Shown here: positions 45,099 to 54,132 of the stretch, one piece after another
How positions within the stretch are numbered: position 1 is the first letter of the stretch
Layout: each line of letters starts with the position of its first letter
Assembly: GCA_964599375.1 (NCBI GenBank)
Contig: CAZREW010000001.1
Span: 248,001-312,000, forward strand
Length of the DNA: 64,000 nt
Reading direction: 5' to 3'
Source: JAUWCL01 sp964599375
GTDB taxonomy: Bacteria; Krumholzibacteriota; Krumholzibacteriia; Krumholzibacteriales; Krumholzibacteriaceae
The notes under the pieces: generated by a model
Databases searched by the model: none
What the model was told of the DNA's origin: nothing
Seen by the model: only the letters and a program-made list of their open reading frames with translations
Translations under genes and position numbers: made by a program

Positions 45099-46181
45099 GT
45101 GGAACTGGTCGAAGTTCAGTTCAAGGGACAGCGTAAGGAGCTCTACGTCAACTCGAGAGCGCTCTACCTGCATACGGGCAACTACTGCGTGGTCCAGGCT
45201 GACCGGGGCGAGGATATGGGGCTTATCGTATCGATCGTCAAGACAGGCCCGAAGGATGTGGAGTCCGACATGAAGGAGATCCTCCGCCACGCCACCGACA
45301 ACGACATCGTGATGATGGAGGAGAAGCGCGAGAAGGAGGCCGAAGCCCTCAAGATATGCCAGCAGAAGGCCGCCGAGCACGACCTGCAGATCAAGCTCGT
45401 CGACGTCGAATACCAGTTCGACAGCAACAAGATCACCTTTTATTTCACCGCCGACGGGAGGATCGATTTCAGGGAGCTCGTCAAGGACCTCGCGGGCGTT
45501 TTCAGGACCAGGATAGACCTGAGGCAGATCGGGGTGCGCGACGAGGCGCGAAGGTTCGACGGGATGGGCATGTGCGGCCGCAAGCTCTGCTGCTCCTCCT
45601 GGCTCAAGGATTTCGAGCCGGTGACCCTGAAGATGGCCAAGGACCAGAATCTGCCCCTCACGCCGTCGAAGATATCAGGGGCGTGCGGGAGGCTCATGTG
45701 CTGTCTCGCCTACGAGCTGTGCGACTACAAGGACCTGGCCAGGGACATCCCGAAAGTCGGCAGCAAGGTCAGCTGCTTCGGCGGAAGGCACCGCCTCGAG
45801 AAGGTCGACATATTCAGGGCCACGGTCATACTGAGCGACGAGGACGGGAACACAGTCGAGGTCACGATCGACGACCTCAAGGAAGAGCTCAGCAGTAGTG
45901 CAGCGATCGCGCTCGACAGGGAACCCGATAACGACGGGAAAAGCGAAAGGGAAGCTGGCGAAGGCGGGCGGCGCGACAGGAGAGACAGGCCGGGCCGCGG
46001 GCCGCAGGGCGACCAGGAAAAGGAAGCGCCGCGCGAGAGGCGGGACCGGGAGAGCCCGCCACGCGAGAGGCAGGAAGCGCGGAAAGCACCTGAAGGCAGG
46101 AAGGACGGCGGCCAGGGCCAGAGGGACGGAGGCGGTGGAAGGTCGAGACGCCCGGGACGCAGGCGAAACAGGAAGACCTGA
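45099..46181 (+). CDS. ricT: RicT/YaaT (PSP1-domain) protein with basic disordered tail
   Basis: 360 residues from a GTG at 45099 (AGAGGG seven bases upstream). The PSP1 core carries the two cysteine motifs CGRKLCCSSWL and CGRLMCCLAYE, which in Bacillus RicT hold an iron-sulfur cluster within the RicAFT complex that governs RNA maturation. From about residue 275 a tail rich in Arg, Gly, Glu and Lys has no predicted fold. It may bind RNA. It lies between holB and metG, as in Bacillus. No ricA or ricF gene is nearby. Confidence 0.9.
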   Translation: MELVEVQFKGQRKELYVNSRALYLHTGNYCVVQADRGEDMGLIVSIVKTGPKDVESDMKEILRHATDNDIVMMEEKREKEAEALKICQQKAAEHDLQIKLVDVEYQFDSNKITFYFTADGRIDFRELVKDLAGVFRTRIDLRQIGVRDEARRFDGMGMCGRKLCCSSWLKDFEPVTLKMAKDQNLPLTPSKISGACGRLMCCLAYELCDYKDLARDIPKVGSKVSCFGGRHRLEKVDIFRATVILSDEDGNTVEVTIDDLKEELSSSAAIALDREPDNDGKSEREAGEGGRRDRRDRPGRGPQGDQEKEAPRERRDRESPPRERQEARKAPEGRKDGGQGQRDGGGGRSRRPGRRRNRKT

Positions 46182-46185
46182 CAGG

Positions 46186-47721
46186 ATGAGCAAGCCATTC
46201 TACATAACAACGGCGATCGACTACGTCAACCAGAAACCCCACCTCGGAACCGCATACGAGAAGATAGGCGCGGACTGCATGGCCAGGTACATGAGGCTCC
46301 GCGGATATGACACGCGCTTCGTGATGGGCAACGACGAGCACTCGACCAACGTCGAGAAGGAGGCGCTCCGCCGGGGCATGGACACCCTAGACTACTGCAG
46401 GGAGATGTCGGGCGTGTTCACGGGGACCTGGAAGGCGCTGAACATATCGTACGATGATTTCATACATACGACCGAGGAGCGGCATATCAGGTCAGTGACC
46501 GAGCTCTTCTCGCGGATCGAGAAGAACGGGTATATATACAAGGGGAAGTACGAGGGGCTTTACTGCGAGTCGTGCGAGGAGTTCATCGTAGAGAAGGACC
46601 TCGAGGACGGCCTCTGCCCGAGGCACAAGACGGAACCGAAGAAGATCAGTGAGGAAAACTACTTCTTCGCGCTCTCGCGTTTCGAGGAGAGACTGCTCGA
46701 GCACATAGCGAAGAACCCGGAGTTCATCAGGCCGAAGACTCGTGAGAATGAGATAGTGAACGTGATAAAGGGCGGGCTTCAGGACGTGTCGATCTCCCGG
46801 TCGGGCATAACCTGGGGCATCCCGCTCCCTGTCGATCCTGGACACGTAATATATGTCTGGTTCGACGCGCTGACCAACTACATCTCGGCTCTCGGATTCG
46901 GCGGGGATGACACCTCGCTCTTCGAGAGGTACTGGCCCGCAGACGTCCACGTGATCGGCAAGGATATAACGCGTTTCCACTGTGTGATCTGGCCCGCGAT
47001 GCTTATGGCGGCAGGGCTCGAGCCGGCCCGCGGCGTCTTCGCCCACGGCTTCCTCTCGCTTGCCGGCGAAAAGATGAGCAAGTCGCGCGGGAACATACTC
47101 GATCCCGACAAGATGGCGGGGATATTCGGGCCGGACGGCCTGAGGTACCTTCTGCTCCGTGAGGTCCCCTTCGACAAGGACGGGGATATCTCGACACAGA
47201 TACTTGTCGACAGGTATAACTCCGACCTCGCCAACGAGCTCGGCAACCTGTTCAGCAGGACGCTGGCGATGATCTCTAAATATCTCGGAGGCAACGTCAC
47301 TTCCGCTCCGCTAGATGCCGGCTGCAGGCTGCACGGCGTCCTGGCCGGCGCCGTTGCAGGGTACAGCGGGCATATGGAGCGTATGGAGTTCTCAAGGGCG
47401 CTCGGAGCCTTCTGGCCGGCGGTGCAGTCGGCCAACCGCTTTATAGAGGAGCAGGCGCCATGGGCGCTCGCCAAGGACGAGACGAAACGCGGCGAGCTCG
47501 AGGCGGTCTTTAGGGAGCTTCTCGCTGTCCTGCGCACTGCGGGCTCAGTGCTGTTCCCATTCATGCCCGGAAAGATGGGCGACATGCTCGCGCAGCTCGG
47601 CTACGGCGGGCCGTCGCTCGATGGACTTCCCCCTTCCGTTTCGGGAGCCGAAGGGCTCTCCGCTCCGGAGCCGCTCTTTCCGCGGATCCAGGAGAAGCCG
47701 GAAGACATATTCAAGGACTGA
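46186..47721 (+). CDS. metG: Methionyl-tRNA synthetase
   Basis: The ATG at 46186, just after an ACAGG, gives 511 residues; the longer open frame overlaps ricT. Class I motifs are present: PHLGTAYEKI (HIGH-like) and GEKMSKSRGN (KMSKS). A zinc knuckle CESC...CPRH lies in between. The anticodon-binding helical domain follows, and the C-terminal tRNA-binding (tRBD) domain of longer forms is absent. It starts four bases after the ricT stop. Confidence 0.96.
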   Translation: MSKPFYITTAIDYVNQKPHLGTAYEKIGADCMARYMRLRGYDTRFVMGNDEHSTNVEKEALRRGMDTLDYCREMSGVFTGTWKALNISYDDFIHTTEERHIRSVTELFSRIEKNGYIYKGKYEGLYCESCEEFIVEKDLEDGLCPRHKTEPKKISEENYFFALSRFEERLLEHIAKNPEFIRPKTRENEIVNVIKGGLQDVSISRSGITWGIPLPVDPGHVIYVWFDALTNYISALGFGGDDTSLFERYWPADVHVIGKDITRFHCVIWPAMLMAAGLEPARGVFAHGFLSLAGEKMSKSRGNILDPDKMAGIFGPDGLRYLLLREVPFDKDGDISTQILVDRYNSDLANELGNLFSRTLAMISKYLGGNVTSAPLDAGCRLHGVLAGAVAGYSGHMERMEFSRALGAFWPAVQSANRFIEEQAPWALAKDETKRGELEAVFRELLAVLRTAGSVLFPFMPGKMGDMLAQLGYGGPSLDGLPPSVSGAEGLSAPEPLFPRIQEKPEDIFKD

Positions 47722-47727
47722 TCACGG

Positions 47728-49119
47728 ATGCTGATCGATTCCCACGCGCATCTCGACATGCAACAGTTCGACGCCGACCGCGAGCAGGTGATATGCCGCG
47801 CTAGCGAAGCGGGCGTCGGAGAAGTACTCAACGTAGGATACGACGAGGCTACGATCGATTCGACGCTCAGGCTAGTCGACGGCCACGGATCGGTCTGGGC
47901 TGCCCTGGGCATACACCCGCACAACGCCGCCGACTGGAACGCCGCCCTCGAGGAGAAGCTCAAGCAGCTCCTGCTGCGCCGCAAGGTGCTCGCAGTCGGC
48001 GAGATAGGGCTGGACTATTACCGGGACATATCGCCGCGCGAGAAGCAGCGCGAGATCTTCAGGCGTCAGATCGGGATCGCTCTGTATTTCGGCAAGCCGA
48101 TAGTGATCCACTGCCGGGACGCCTTCGAGGATGTAATGAGGATACTGCGCGAGGAAGGCGCCTCGGAGGTCGGCGGGATATTCCACGCCTTCTCGGGAGG
48201 AGGGCTCGAGGCGGAGGCCGTGCTGGGCCTCGGTTTCCTCATCGGGATCGGCGGCCCCATCACTTATAAGAACTCCAGGCTCCCCGAGGTGGCCGTGAGG
48301 CTTCCGTCGAGCGCCTTCGTCCTCGAGACGGACTGCCCTTACCTGCCGCCGCAGCGGTACAGGGGAGAGCGCAACGAACCCGCCTACGTCAGGATAGTCG
48401 CCGAAAAGCTCGCCGAGCTGCGCGGCGTAGGCGTCGCGGATATCGAACGGGCCGCCGAGACGAACTACAGGAGACTCCTGCACGGCGAGGAGGATTTCCC
48501 CGTATCGGTCGCCTACGGGCTCAAGAACAGCGTCTACATAAACGTCACGGGCATCTGCACCAACGACTGCGTCTTCTGCTCGCGCCTCAGAACGGAGAAC
48601 TATCTCTACGGGTACAACCTGAACCTGCTGACCGACCCGACCGTCGAGGAGATGGTGGCCTCGGCAAACGGGATCCTCTCCAGGGGCCGCTGGGAGGAGA
48701 TCGTGTTCTGCGGTTACGGCGAGCCGACGGCACGAATGAGGGACCTGATGGCCACCGCGCGCGCGCTGAAGGCGCACGGGCTCCCGATGCGCCTGAACAC
48801 GAACGGACAGGGCAACATGATAAACAGGCGGGACATCGTCCCCGAGCTGGCCGAGCTCTTCGACAGGGTATCGGTCAGCCTCAATGCCCCTGACGCCGGG
48901 ACATACGTTATGATCTGCCGGCCCGACGCGGGGGAGAAGGCCTTCGCGGCGGTAGTCGATTTCATCGGGAGGGCCGTCTCCTCCGGGATGGAATGCTACG
49001 TGTCGGCTCTCGATTATCCCGAGGTGGATATGGAGGCGACCCGCAGGCTCGTCGAATCGATCCCGGGGACGCGGTTCAGAGCGAGAAAATATCACCTGGC
49101 ATCCCCTGCCTTGACCTGA
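47728..49119 (+). CDS. TatD family metal-dependent DNase fused to a radical SAM domain
   Basis: 463 residues. Residues 1 to about 255 are a complete TatD hydrolase with metal ligands (DSHAHLD, GEIGLDYY, IHCRDA, FHAFSGG, ETDCPYLPP). From about 265 a radical SAM domain follows, with Cys277, Cys281 and Cys284 in GICTNDCVFC, then CGYGEPT and RLNTNGQGN. A TatD-linked radical SAM family exists as a neighbour of TatD; here both are one polypeptide. The radical SAM substrate is unknown. It sits between metG and rsmA, where tatD usually lies. Confidence 0.92.
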   Translation: MLIDSHAHLDMQQFDADREQVICRASEAGVGEVLNVGYDEATIDSTLRLVDGHGSVWAALGIHPHNAADWNAALEEKLKQLLLRRKVLAVGEIGLDYYRDISPREKQREIFRRQIGIALYFGKPIVIHCRDAFEDVMRILREEGASEVGGIFHAFSGGGLEAEAVLGLGFLIGIGGPITYKNSRLPEVAVRLPSSAFVLETDCPYLPPQRYRGERNEPAYVRIVAEKLAELRGVGVADIERAAETNYRRLLHGEEDFPVSVAYGLKNSVYINVTGICTNDCVFCSRLRTENYLYGYNLNLLTDPTVEEMVASANGILSRGRWEEIVFCGYGEPTARMRDLMATARALKAHGLPMRLNTNGQGNMINRRDIVPELAELFDRVSVSLNAPDAGTYVMICRPDAGEKAFAAVVDFIGRAVSSGMECYVSALDYPEVDMEATRRLVESIPGTRFRARKYHLASPALT

Positions 49120-49133
49120 GATAGATCCCCTGT

Positions 49134-49163
49134 TTGTCAGATAATAGATGATGTGGTTATAAT
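49134..49163 (+). promoter_or_regulatory. Sigma70-type promoter for rsmA
   Basis: -35 TTGTCA (49134-49139), 18-base spacer, -10 TATAAT (49158-49163), about 45 bases before the rsmA start. Confidence 0.7.
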
Positions 49164-49210
49164 GCAGCCGGTTACAGCCCCGCACAGGGCCATGACGGAG
49201 GAACGGGACC

Positions 49211-50026
49211 ATGGGCAGCGACAGGCGGCCGCCGAAAAAGAGCCTCGGACAGAACTTTCTCGTCTCAGACGGGGCGATAAGGGGCATAATATCGGCCGTC
49301 AGGGGTGATGACGGCCTGCCTGTGTTCGAAATAGGCCCCGGCAGAGGGGCGCTCACACTTCCGATGGCCGAGGACGGCACGCAAATTGCGGCGTTCGAGA
49401 TCGATGAGGCGCTGGCGGAAGAGGCAACCGCGCGGCTCGAAGGGCTCGAAAACGCCGAGGTCGTCCATGCCGACATCCGGAAGGTCGACCTTGACGCGGA
49501 GGCGGAGGCCAGGGGCTGGAACGGATATGCGCTGGCAGGCAATATTCCGTATCTGCTTACCAGCACTATACTTCTGCGGTTGCCTGCCCTCGAGGGATGT
49601 CGCAGGGCGGTGATCATGATGCAGAAGGAGGTTGGCGAGCGGGTGCTTTCTGCTCCTGGGAGCAGGGGCAGCGGTATCCTGCCGGTCTTCCTCCAGTCGT
49701 ATCTCGCCGTTAAAAGGGTAATGACGCTCAGGCCCGGCTCTTTCCGGCCGAAGCCGAAAGTGGACAGTGTTGTTCTTGTTTTCACGCCTTTGAGTCGAGA
49801 AAACGCCCCCGAGGACAGGGAGGGATTCCTCTCGCTCCTCAAATCAGCGTTTTCTCAGAGGAGAAAAAAGCTGGCGAACGCCCTCAGAGGCGTACCCGGG
49901 ATCCCGGAGGCGGCCGCCCTGGAGAGAAGCTCCGGTGTCGACCTGAGCCGCAGGCCGGAGGAGCTCGGCCTCGAGGAATGGTTCGCCCTGTTCGCCGCGG
50001 CTGCAGGCCGTGGATATAAGAGATGA
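49211..50026 (+). CDS. rsmA: 16S rRNA dimethyladenosine transferase RsmA (KsgA)
   Basis: 271 residues. KSLGQNFLVSD and the SAM motif FEIGPGRGALTL begin the methyltransferase fold, and the catalytic GNIPYLLTS (NIPY) follows. The C-terminal helical region (SAFSQRRKKLANAL) is typical. It dimethylates A1518 and A1519 near the 3' end of 16S rRNA, a late step in 30S maturation. It ends overlapping the next gene by ATGA. Confidence 0.95.
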   Translation: MGSDRRPPKKSLGQNFLVSDGAIRGIISAVRGDDGLPVFEIGPGRGALTLPMAEDGTQIAAFEIDEALAEEATARLEGLENAEVVHADIRKVDLDAEAEARGWNGYALAGNIPYLLTSTILLRLPALEGCRRAVIMMQKEVGERVLSAPGSRGSGILPVFLQSYLAVKRVMTLRPGSFRPKPKVDSVVLVFTPLSRENAPEDREGFLSLLKSAFSQRRKKLANALRGVPGIPEAAALERSSGVDLSRRPEELGLEEWFALFAAAAGRGYKR

Positions 50027-52038
50027 AGAAAGCCGCATTCATACTGCTTGTGCTGATTGCCGCCGCAGTGGCGCCGCCGTCGCATGCTCAGCAAGCCGAC
50101 TCGACCTCCACAGTGGCGGCCGATTCGACAAAGAAGGTGTCTGCGCCGTCGGGCCTGCTCGCGGGGCAGGCAACGCAGGGGGAGGCGACTTCGACGAACC
50201 TTGAGTCGGACACTTCTGTGGTGCGCCTGCTTTCCCCGAAATGGACGGTCGAATACAGAGCGAGCGAGAGCGAGTACCGCCTCGGCTCCGGGATGGGGCT
50301 TTTGTTCGAGCCGGGGGCCGGGTGGCACGGCTCCAGCAAGGTTGAAATAGCCAAGAGGGATTACCGCGGCAGGGACATGTCGGATATAAACGAGCGGTTC
50401 AGCAACACCGCGATAAGGATCATCCCCGACCTGTACAACATCAATTTCAGCCTCGGGCAGGACTATCTCAGGCAGAAGGCGATCGGTCTCGCTCGCTCGG
50501 GCGGCGACATGGTGATCGAGAACAAGTACTTCAACGCGGGCGCGAGCTGGGAACGTCCCGAATTCTGGGCGAAAAGATCGCGATTCGCGCTGCTGGGCAG
50601 GGCCGGAGGGGGGCAGAACGACTTCAAGTATGACAAGAACCTGCAGGCGGACGCCAGCGGGTATCTCTGGTACGGGATCGGGCCACAGCTCAATGTCAGC
50701 GGCGGATACGGCGTGTGGAGAAGGGTCGAGTACAGTGATGTCAGCGGCCGCAAGTTCGATAACATGCCGAGCGACATGGATACGATCTCGGCGAAGGTGC
50801 GGTACGGCACGGGGGAAAAGAAACTTCTCTTTCTCGACTACAAGAGGACGGTTGGGGTTGTCAGAAAGGTCGACCCGCCACGCGGAAACTCGCTCGAGGT
50901 CATAGAGAATCCCGAACTGGCCATAATGGAGAGGTCCAACCGGCAGGCTGAGAAGCTTCTTGTAAGGTCGAGCATGCAGCCGATGAGCTATCTTGCCCTC
51001 GATTTCGAGTTCCTCCGTGATTACTTCAACCAGCAGAACCTCGTCGACGACAGGCTCTCAAAGGAGACCGAGACGAGGGATGTCAAGGCAAAGGCGGGGT
51101 ACAGGTACGCAGCCTCGGGATTTATCGATTTCGAGATCGGAAAGAGGAATAACGACATAGACTACGGCCCCGTATCCCTTTCGAGCTACCTCGAAAAGGA
51201 GCAGTCGATCAAGGTCTCGATGACGCAGGACGTCAGCGACTCGGTCAGGGTCATGCTGCGCGGTTCCGGGTCGCTGAAACAGAGGTTCTACAAGAAAAGG
51301 GACGCCAACCCCCGCGACGCTGATTACCTGTATTACTCCCTGCTGGCGGACCTCGACGCTGGGCTGCCCCTCAATATCAGGGCGGGCGTGAAATTCACAT
51401 ATAAGTACAACGAGACGATAAACATCGACGCGTCGCTCTCGGACGACAACCACACCGAATACACGTACTGGGTCGTGCCGAGGTTCACCCTCAGGCCGGC
51501 GCTATGGTTCGAGATAGGGCAGGAATACGAGATAAAGATGGAGTTCACCGACTTCACCTTCAAGGAGAACGAGAACTATCTCGACCGCACTACTATCATG
51601 AACACACAGGCGCGTTTCAAATTCTACAGGTCGCACCTTTCGATCAACCACAGGTACCAGTTCATAGACACGGGCAGCTACCTGCGCCCTCCCGAGGGGG
51701 GCGAGAGGCTTTACGGCAGGACGAACGAGAGCTACGAGCACAGGATGAGCTTCAGGTACGAGTACATGCCGACCACCGAGTTCACGCTCTACACATACTC
51801 GAATTACAGGTTCCAGCAGAGCAACAGGCTCGGGGCGATCGACGGGGAGATGGGCATCCTGAGCACGAGATACTACGATTCCGGCGAGATGACGCTGGGA
51901 CTGAAGAGGATGACGAAGGTCACCGAGGCGGGGAAGGTAAACCTGGACATAGCGTGGGTGAAGAGGTTCGGCCCGAATCTTAGCCCGGAGAGAAGAGAGT
52001 TCTGGGAAGTTAACTTGAACGCGGAAATCAATTTCTAG
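50023..52038 (+). CDS. Predicted outer-membrane beta-barrel protein
   Basis: 671 residues, no recognised family. A cleavable signal peptide (AFILLVLIAAAVAPPSHAQ), then alternating amphipathic strands with many Tyr, Arg and Asp turns (AKVRYGTGEKKLLFLDYKRT, RYEYMPTTEFTLYTYSNYRFQ), and C-terminal Phe in NAEINF, the usual Bam recognition signal. Probably a large barrel of 20 or more strands. It is translationally coupled to rsmA upstream and followed nine bases later by a lipoprotein, possibly its partner. Confidence 0.72.
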   Translation: MKKAAFILLVLIAAAVAPPSHAQQADSTSTVAADSTKKVSAPSGLLAGQATQGEATSTNLESDTSVVRLLSPKWTVEYRASESEYRLGSGMGLLFEPGAGWHGSSKVEIAKRDYRGRDMSDINERFSNTAIRIIPDLYNINFSLGQDYLRQKAIGLARSGGDMVIENKYFNAGASWERPEFWAKRSRFALLGRAGGGQNDFKYDKNLQADASGYLWYGIGPQLNVSGGYGVWRRVEYSDVSGRKFDNMPSDMDTISAKVRYGTGEKKLLFLDYKRTVGVVRKVDPPRGNSLEVIENPELAIMERSNRQAEKLLVRSSMQPMSYLALDFEFLRDYFNQQNLVDDRLSKETETRDVKAKAGYRYAASGFIDFEIGKRNNDIDYGPVSLSSYLEKEQSIKVSMTQDVSDSVRVMLRGSGSLKQRFYKKRDANPRDADYLYYSLLADLDAGLPLNIRAGVKFTYKYNETINIDASLSDDNHTEYTYWVVPRFTLRPALWFEIGQEYEIKMEFTDFTFKENENYLDRTTIMNTQARFKFYRSHLSINHRYQFIDTGSYLRPPEGGERLYGRTNESYEHRMSFRYEYMPTTEFTLYTYSNYRFQQSNRLGAIDGEMGILSTRYYDSGEMTLGLKRMTKVTEAGKVNLDIAWVKRFGPNLSPERREFWEVNLNAEINF

Positions 52039-52047
52039 GAGCTGGCG

Positions 52048-52638
52048 ATGAAGAGATCAGTGGCGATCATTATAATTCTGGCTTCCGTACTGGCGGCGGG
52101 GGGATGCCTGTTCGAGCCGAGGGACGCGCAGCCGCCGCTCGACGAGAGCGAGGGGGACTGGGTCGTGCCGAAGACGCCGAAAGACGTCTTCCTCAACCTC
52201 GTCACCGGGCTTTCCTCTCCGGGCAACTCGAACTACGAGAGGAGCCTCGCCGATGAGTTCTCCTTTACGCCGAGGGACCAGGACAGGCTGCAGTTCCCCG
52301 ACGGCACCTTCGACGAATGGACGAAGCAGGTCGAGATGGACGTGCTCTCAAGGATAAAAGGAGACTACCAGGGAGCCAGGACGGCACAGTTCGGCGACGA
52401 GAACGGGGCCTTTCCGAAAGAGGATGTCCAGGTCGGGTGGGCTGAGTATGAAGGCCCATACATGCTGTCGCTGACCCGCGCGGGAAGCTCGGAGCCCGAG
52501 ATATACGCGGGCACGGCCAGGTTCTACCTGAAGGAGGGGACCTCGGGCTGGGTCCTCGAGAGATGGGAAGATATCGATGTCATCGAGAGTTACCCCACTT
52601 CCGGGAATCTCAGGGGGACCTTCCGGGCGGCTAACTGA
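52048..52638 (+). CDS. Lipoprotein, NTF2-like fold suspected (paralogue 1)
   Basis: 196 residues with AGGAG upstream. The lipobox is LAAGGC. The mature part begins with a Pro/Asp-rich linker, then PKTPKDVFLNLVTGL...NYERSLADEFSFTP, resembling NTF2/SnoaL-type small alpha+beta domains. It shares this layout with the next two lipoproteins but is clearly more diverged. Function unknown; it may work with the barrel protein just upstream. Confidence 0.6.
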   Translation: MKRSVAIIIILASVLAAGGCLFEPRDAQPPLDESEGDWVVPKTPKDVFLNLVTGLSSPGNSNYERSLADEFSFTPRDQDRLQFPDGTFDEWTKQVEMDVLSRIKGDYQGARTAQFGDENGAFPKEDVQVGWAEYEGPYMLSLTRAGSSEPEIYAGTARFYLKEGTSGWVLERWEDIDVIESYPTSGNLRGTFRAAN

Positions 52639-52682
52639 CGGGAAGGACATGGTTAAGATATATCTTACGACGGACGCCGGGC

Positions 52683-52711
52683 TTGCCTTTCCGGACGGAA
52701 TGTGCTAGTAT
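52683..52711 (+). promoter_or_regulatory. Promoter of lipoprotein paralogue 2
   Basis: -35 TTGCCT (52683-52688), 17-base spacer, -10 TAGTAT (52706-52711). The predicted RNA start is only about 14 bases before the ATG, just enough for the GGAGG site. Confidence 0.6.
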
Positions 52712-52731
52712 TTATGGCTGGAGGTATGCAT

Positions 52732-53313
52732 ATGCGTAGAAGTGTATTCAAAGCAGCCTTACCCCTGTTGCTGTTAACGGCGCTCCTCGCGTCGCCGTCA
52801 TGTATCTTCGATCCGAAGGAAGACCCCGTTATCCCGCCGGTAGTGCCTGTCCCATGGCCGGCGATGACGGCAAGGGATGATGTCATAAAGACGATAGTCC
52901 TGGCTTACACCTATCCGAAGGACGGCCAGTCGGATTCGAAGTATAACGCCCTTCTCCACTCGCAGTATTTCTTCAAGCTTCACGAAAGCGATGTGGAGCC
53001 GGGCGCAAGCCAGATCATGCCGAGAAACGATGACATAACGTCCACACTGTGGATATTCGAGCATGAAACGCTGCTCGAACTCTCGCTGACTCCCGAAGTG
53101 GGGTCGTGGGACTCCTATCCCGAGATCGATGGGGAGCCGTGCGATAACTGCTGGGAGACTACAAGGTCGTATTTCATAAGGGCCCAGTTCGGCGACGAGA
53201 CGACGATATTCCAGAGCCCGCCCGAGAGGGCTTTTGTGACGATAATCGTCGCGCCTGATGAGAGCGACGCGACCAAGTGGGTGCTCAGGGCGATGTTCGA
53301 CCTCGGCATCTGA
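52732..53313 (+). CDS. Lipoprotein, NTF2-like fold suspected (paralogue 2)
   Basis: The ATG at 52732 is seven bases after GGAGG and gives 193 residues; earlier codons are not supported. The lipobox is LLASPSC. The core (DDVIKTIVLAYTYPKD..SKYNALLHSQYFFKL) and the CDNCWETTRSYFIRAQFGDET segment are nearly shared with paralogue 3. The CxxC in CDNC could bind a metal or form a disulfide. Followed by a strong terminator, so it is a single-gene unit. Confidence 0.65.
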   Translation: MRRSVFKAALPLLLLTALLASPSCIFDPKEDPVIPPVVPVPWPAMTARDDVIKTIVLAYTYPKDGQSDSKYNALLHSQYFFKLHESDVEPGASQIMPRNDDITSTLWIFEHETLLELSLTPEVGSWDSYPEIDGEPCDNCWETTRSYFIRAQFGDETTIFQSPPERAFVTIIVAPDESDATKWVLRAMFDLGI

Positions 53314-53338
53314 CGCTCAGGCGGCAGAGAGGATCTTG

Positions 53339-53366
53339 AAGCCTTCCGCGGCGCGGGGGGCTTTTT
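53339..53366 (+). terminator. Intrinsic terminator after paralogue 2
   Basis: An 11-bp stem (53339-53349 with 53353-53363, two G-U pairs), 3-base loop, then TTTTT. Confidence 0.8.
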
Positions 53367-53380
53367 CATGCCTGTGCGGA

Positions 53381-53409
53381 TTGCTATCATGCCGGCGCTC
53401 TGCTATGAT
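53381..53409 (+). promoter_or_regulatory. Promoter of lipoprotein paralogue 3
   Basis: -35 TTGCTA (53381-53386), 17-base spacer, -10 TATGAT (53404-53409), about 40 bases before the start codon. Confidence 0.6.
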
Positions 53410-53450
53410 CGCCTTGTCAGAACTCATGCATCCACCAGAGGGGTATCTTG

Positions 53451-54026
53451 ATGAAAAAACCATATATGATGACGGCCGTCGCGGCCGTATTCTTGGCTGC
53501 GCTGATCACCCTTCCGTCGTGCTTCGAGGATACTACGGAACCTGTGAAGGAAAAAACGGCGGTCGACTGGCCCGACATGACTAGCCGGGACGACGTCGTA
53601 AAGACGATCGTACTCGCCTACACCCATCCGAATGACGTACAGACGGCTTCGAAGTATAACGCCCTTCTCCACTCGCAGTACTTCTTCAAGTTTCAAGAAA
53701 GGGACGTCGGCCCGGGTGAGAGCCCGGTGATGACAAGGGCAGAGGACATCTTGTCTACCGAATGGATATTCGAGAACGAGACGATGCTCGAGCTCTTGCT
53801 GACTCCCGAGATCGGGTCATGGGATGCCTGTCCCGAGATCGATGGTGCTCCCTGTGAGGACTGCTGGGAGACGACCAGGTCGTATTTCATCAGGGCCCAG
53901 TTCGGCGAAGAGACGGTAATACACCAGAGCCCGCCCGGAAGGGTTTTCGTGACGATAATCGCCGCGCCAGAGGGGAGCGATCCCATGAAGTGGACCATAA
54001 GGGCGATCTATGACATCGCAATGTGA
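53451..54026 (+). CDS. Lipoprotein, NTF2-like fold suspected (paralogue 3)
   Basis: 191 residues from the ATG at 53451, with GAGGGG seven bases before; a TTG one codon upstream is less likely. The lipobox is ITLPSC. It is a close tandem copy of paralogue 2 (DDVVKTIVLAYTHPND..SKYNALLHSQYFFKFQERDVGPG, then CEDCWETTRSYFIRAQFGEET) with its own promoter. The separate promoter suggests the copies are differently expressed. Function unknown. Confidence 0.65.
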   Translation: MKKPYMMTAVAAVFLAALITLPSCFEDTTEPVKEKTAVDWPDMTSRDDVVKTIVLAYTHPNDVQTASKYNALLHSQYFFKFQERDVGPGESPVMTRAEDILSTEWIFENETMLELLLTPEIGSWDACPEIDGAPCEDCWETTRSYFIRAQFGEETVIHQSPPGRVFVTIIAAPEGSDPMKWTIRAIYDIAM

Positions 54027-54040
54027 CGGCAGCCCCCTTC

Positions 54041-54070
54041 TTGACACGGGTACATCCATCCGCATATAGT
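54041..54070 (+). promoter_or_regulatory. Strong sigma70-type promoter for the DUF610/pdxJ unit
   Basis: A perfect -35 TTGACA (54041-54046), an 18-base spacer and -10 TATAGT (54065-54070). Confidence 0.75.
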
Positions 54071-54132
54071 ACTCCTGCCTTGGGCGGAGCGCGTCCGCGC
54101 TGATCCGCCGCGTATATACAACACGGGGCGAC

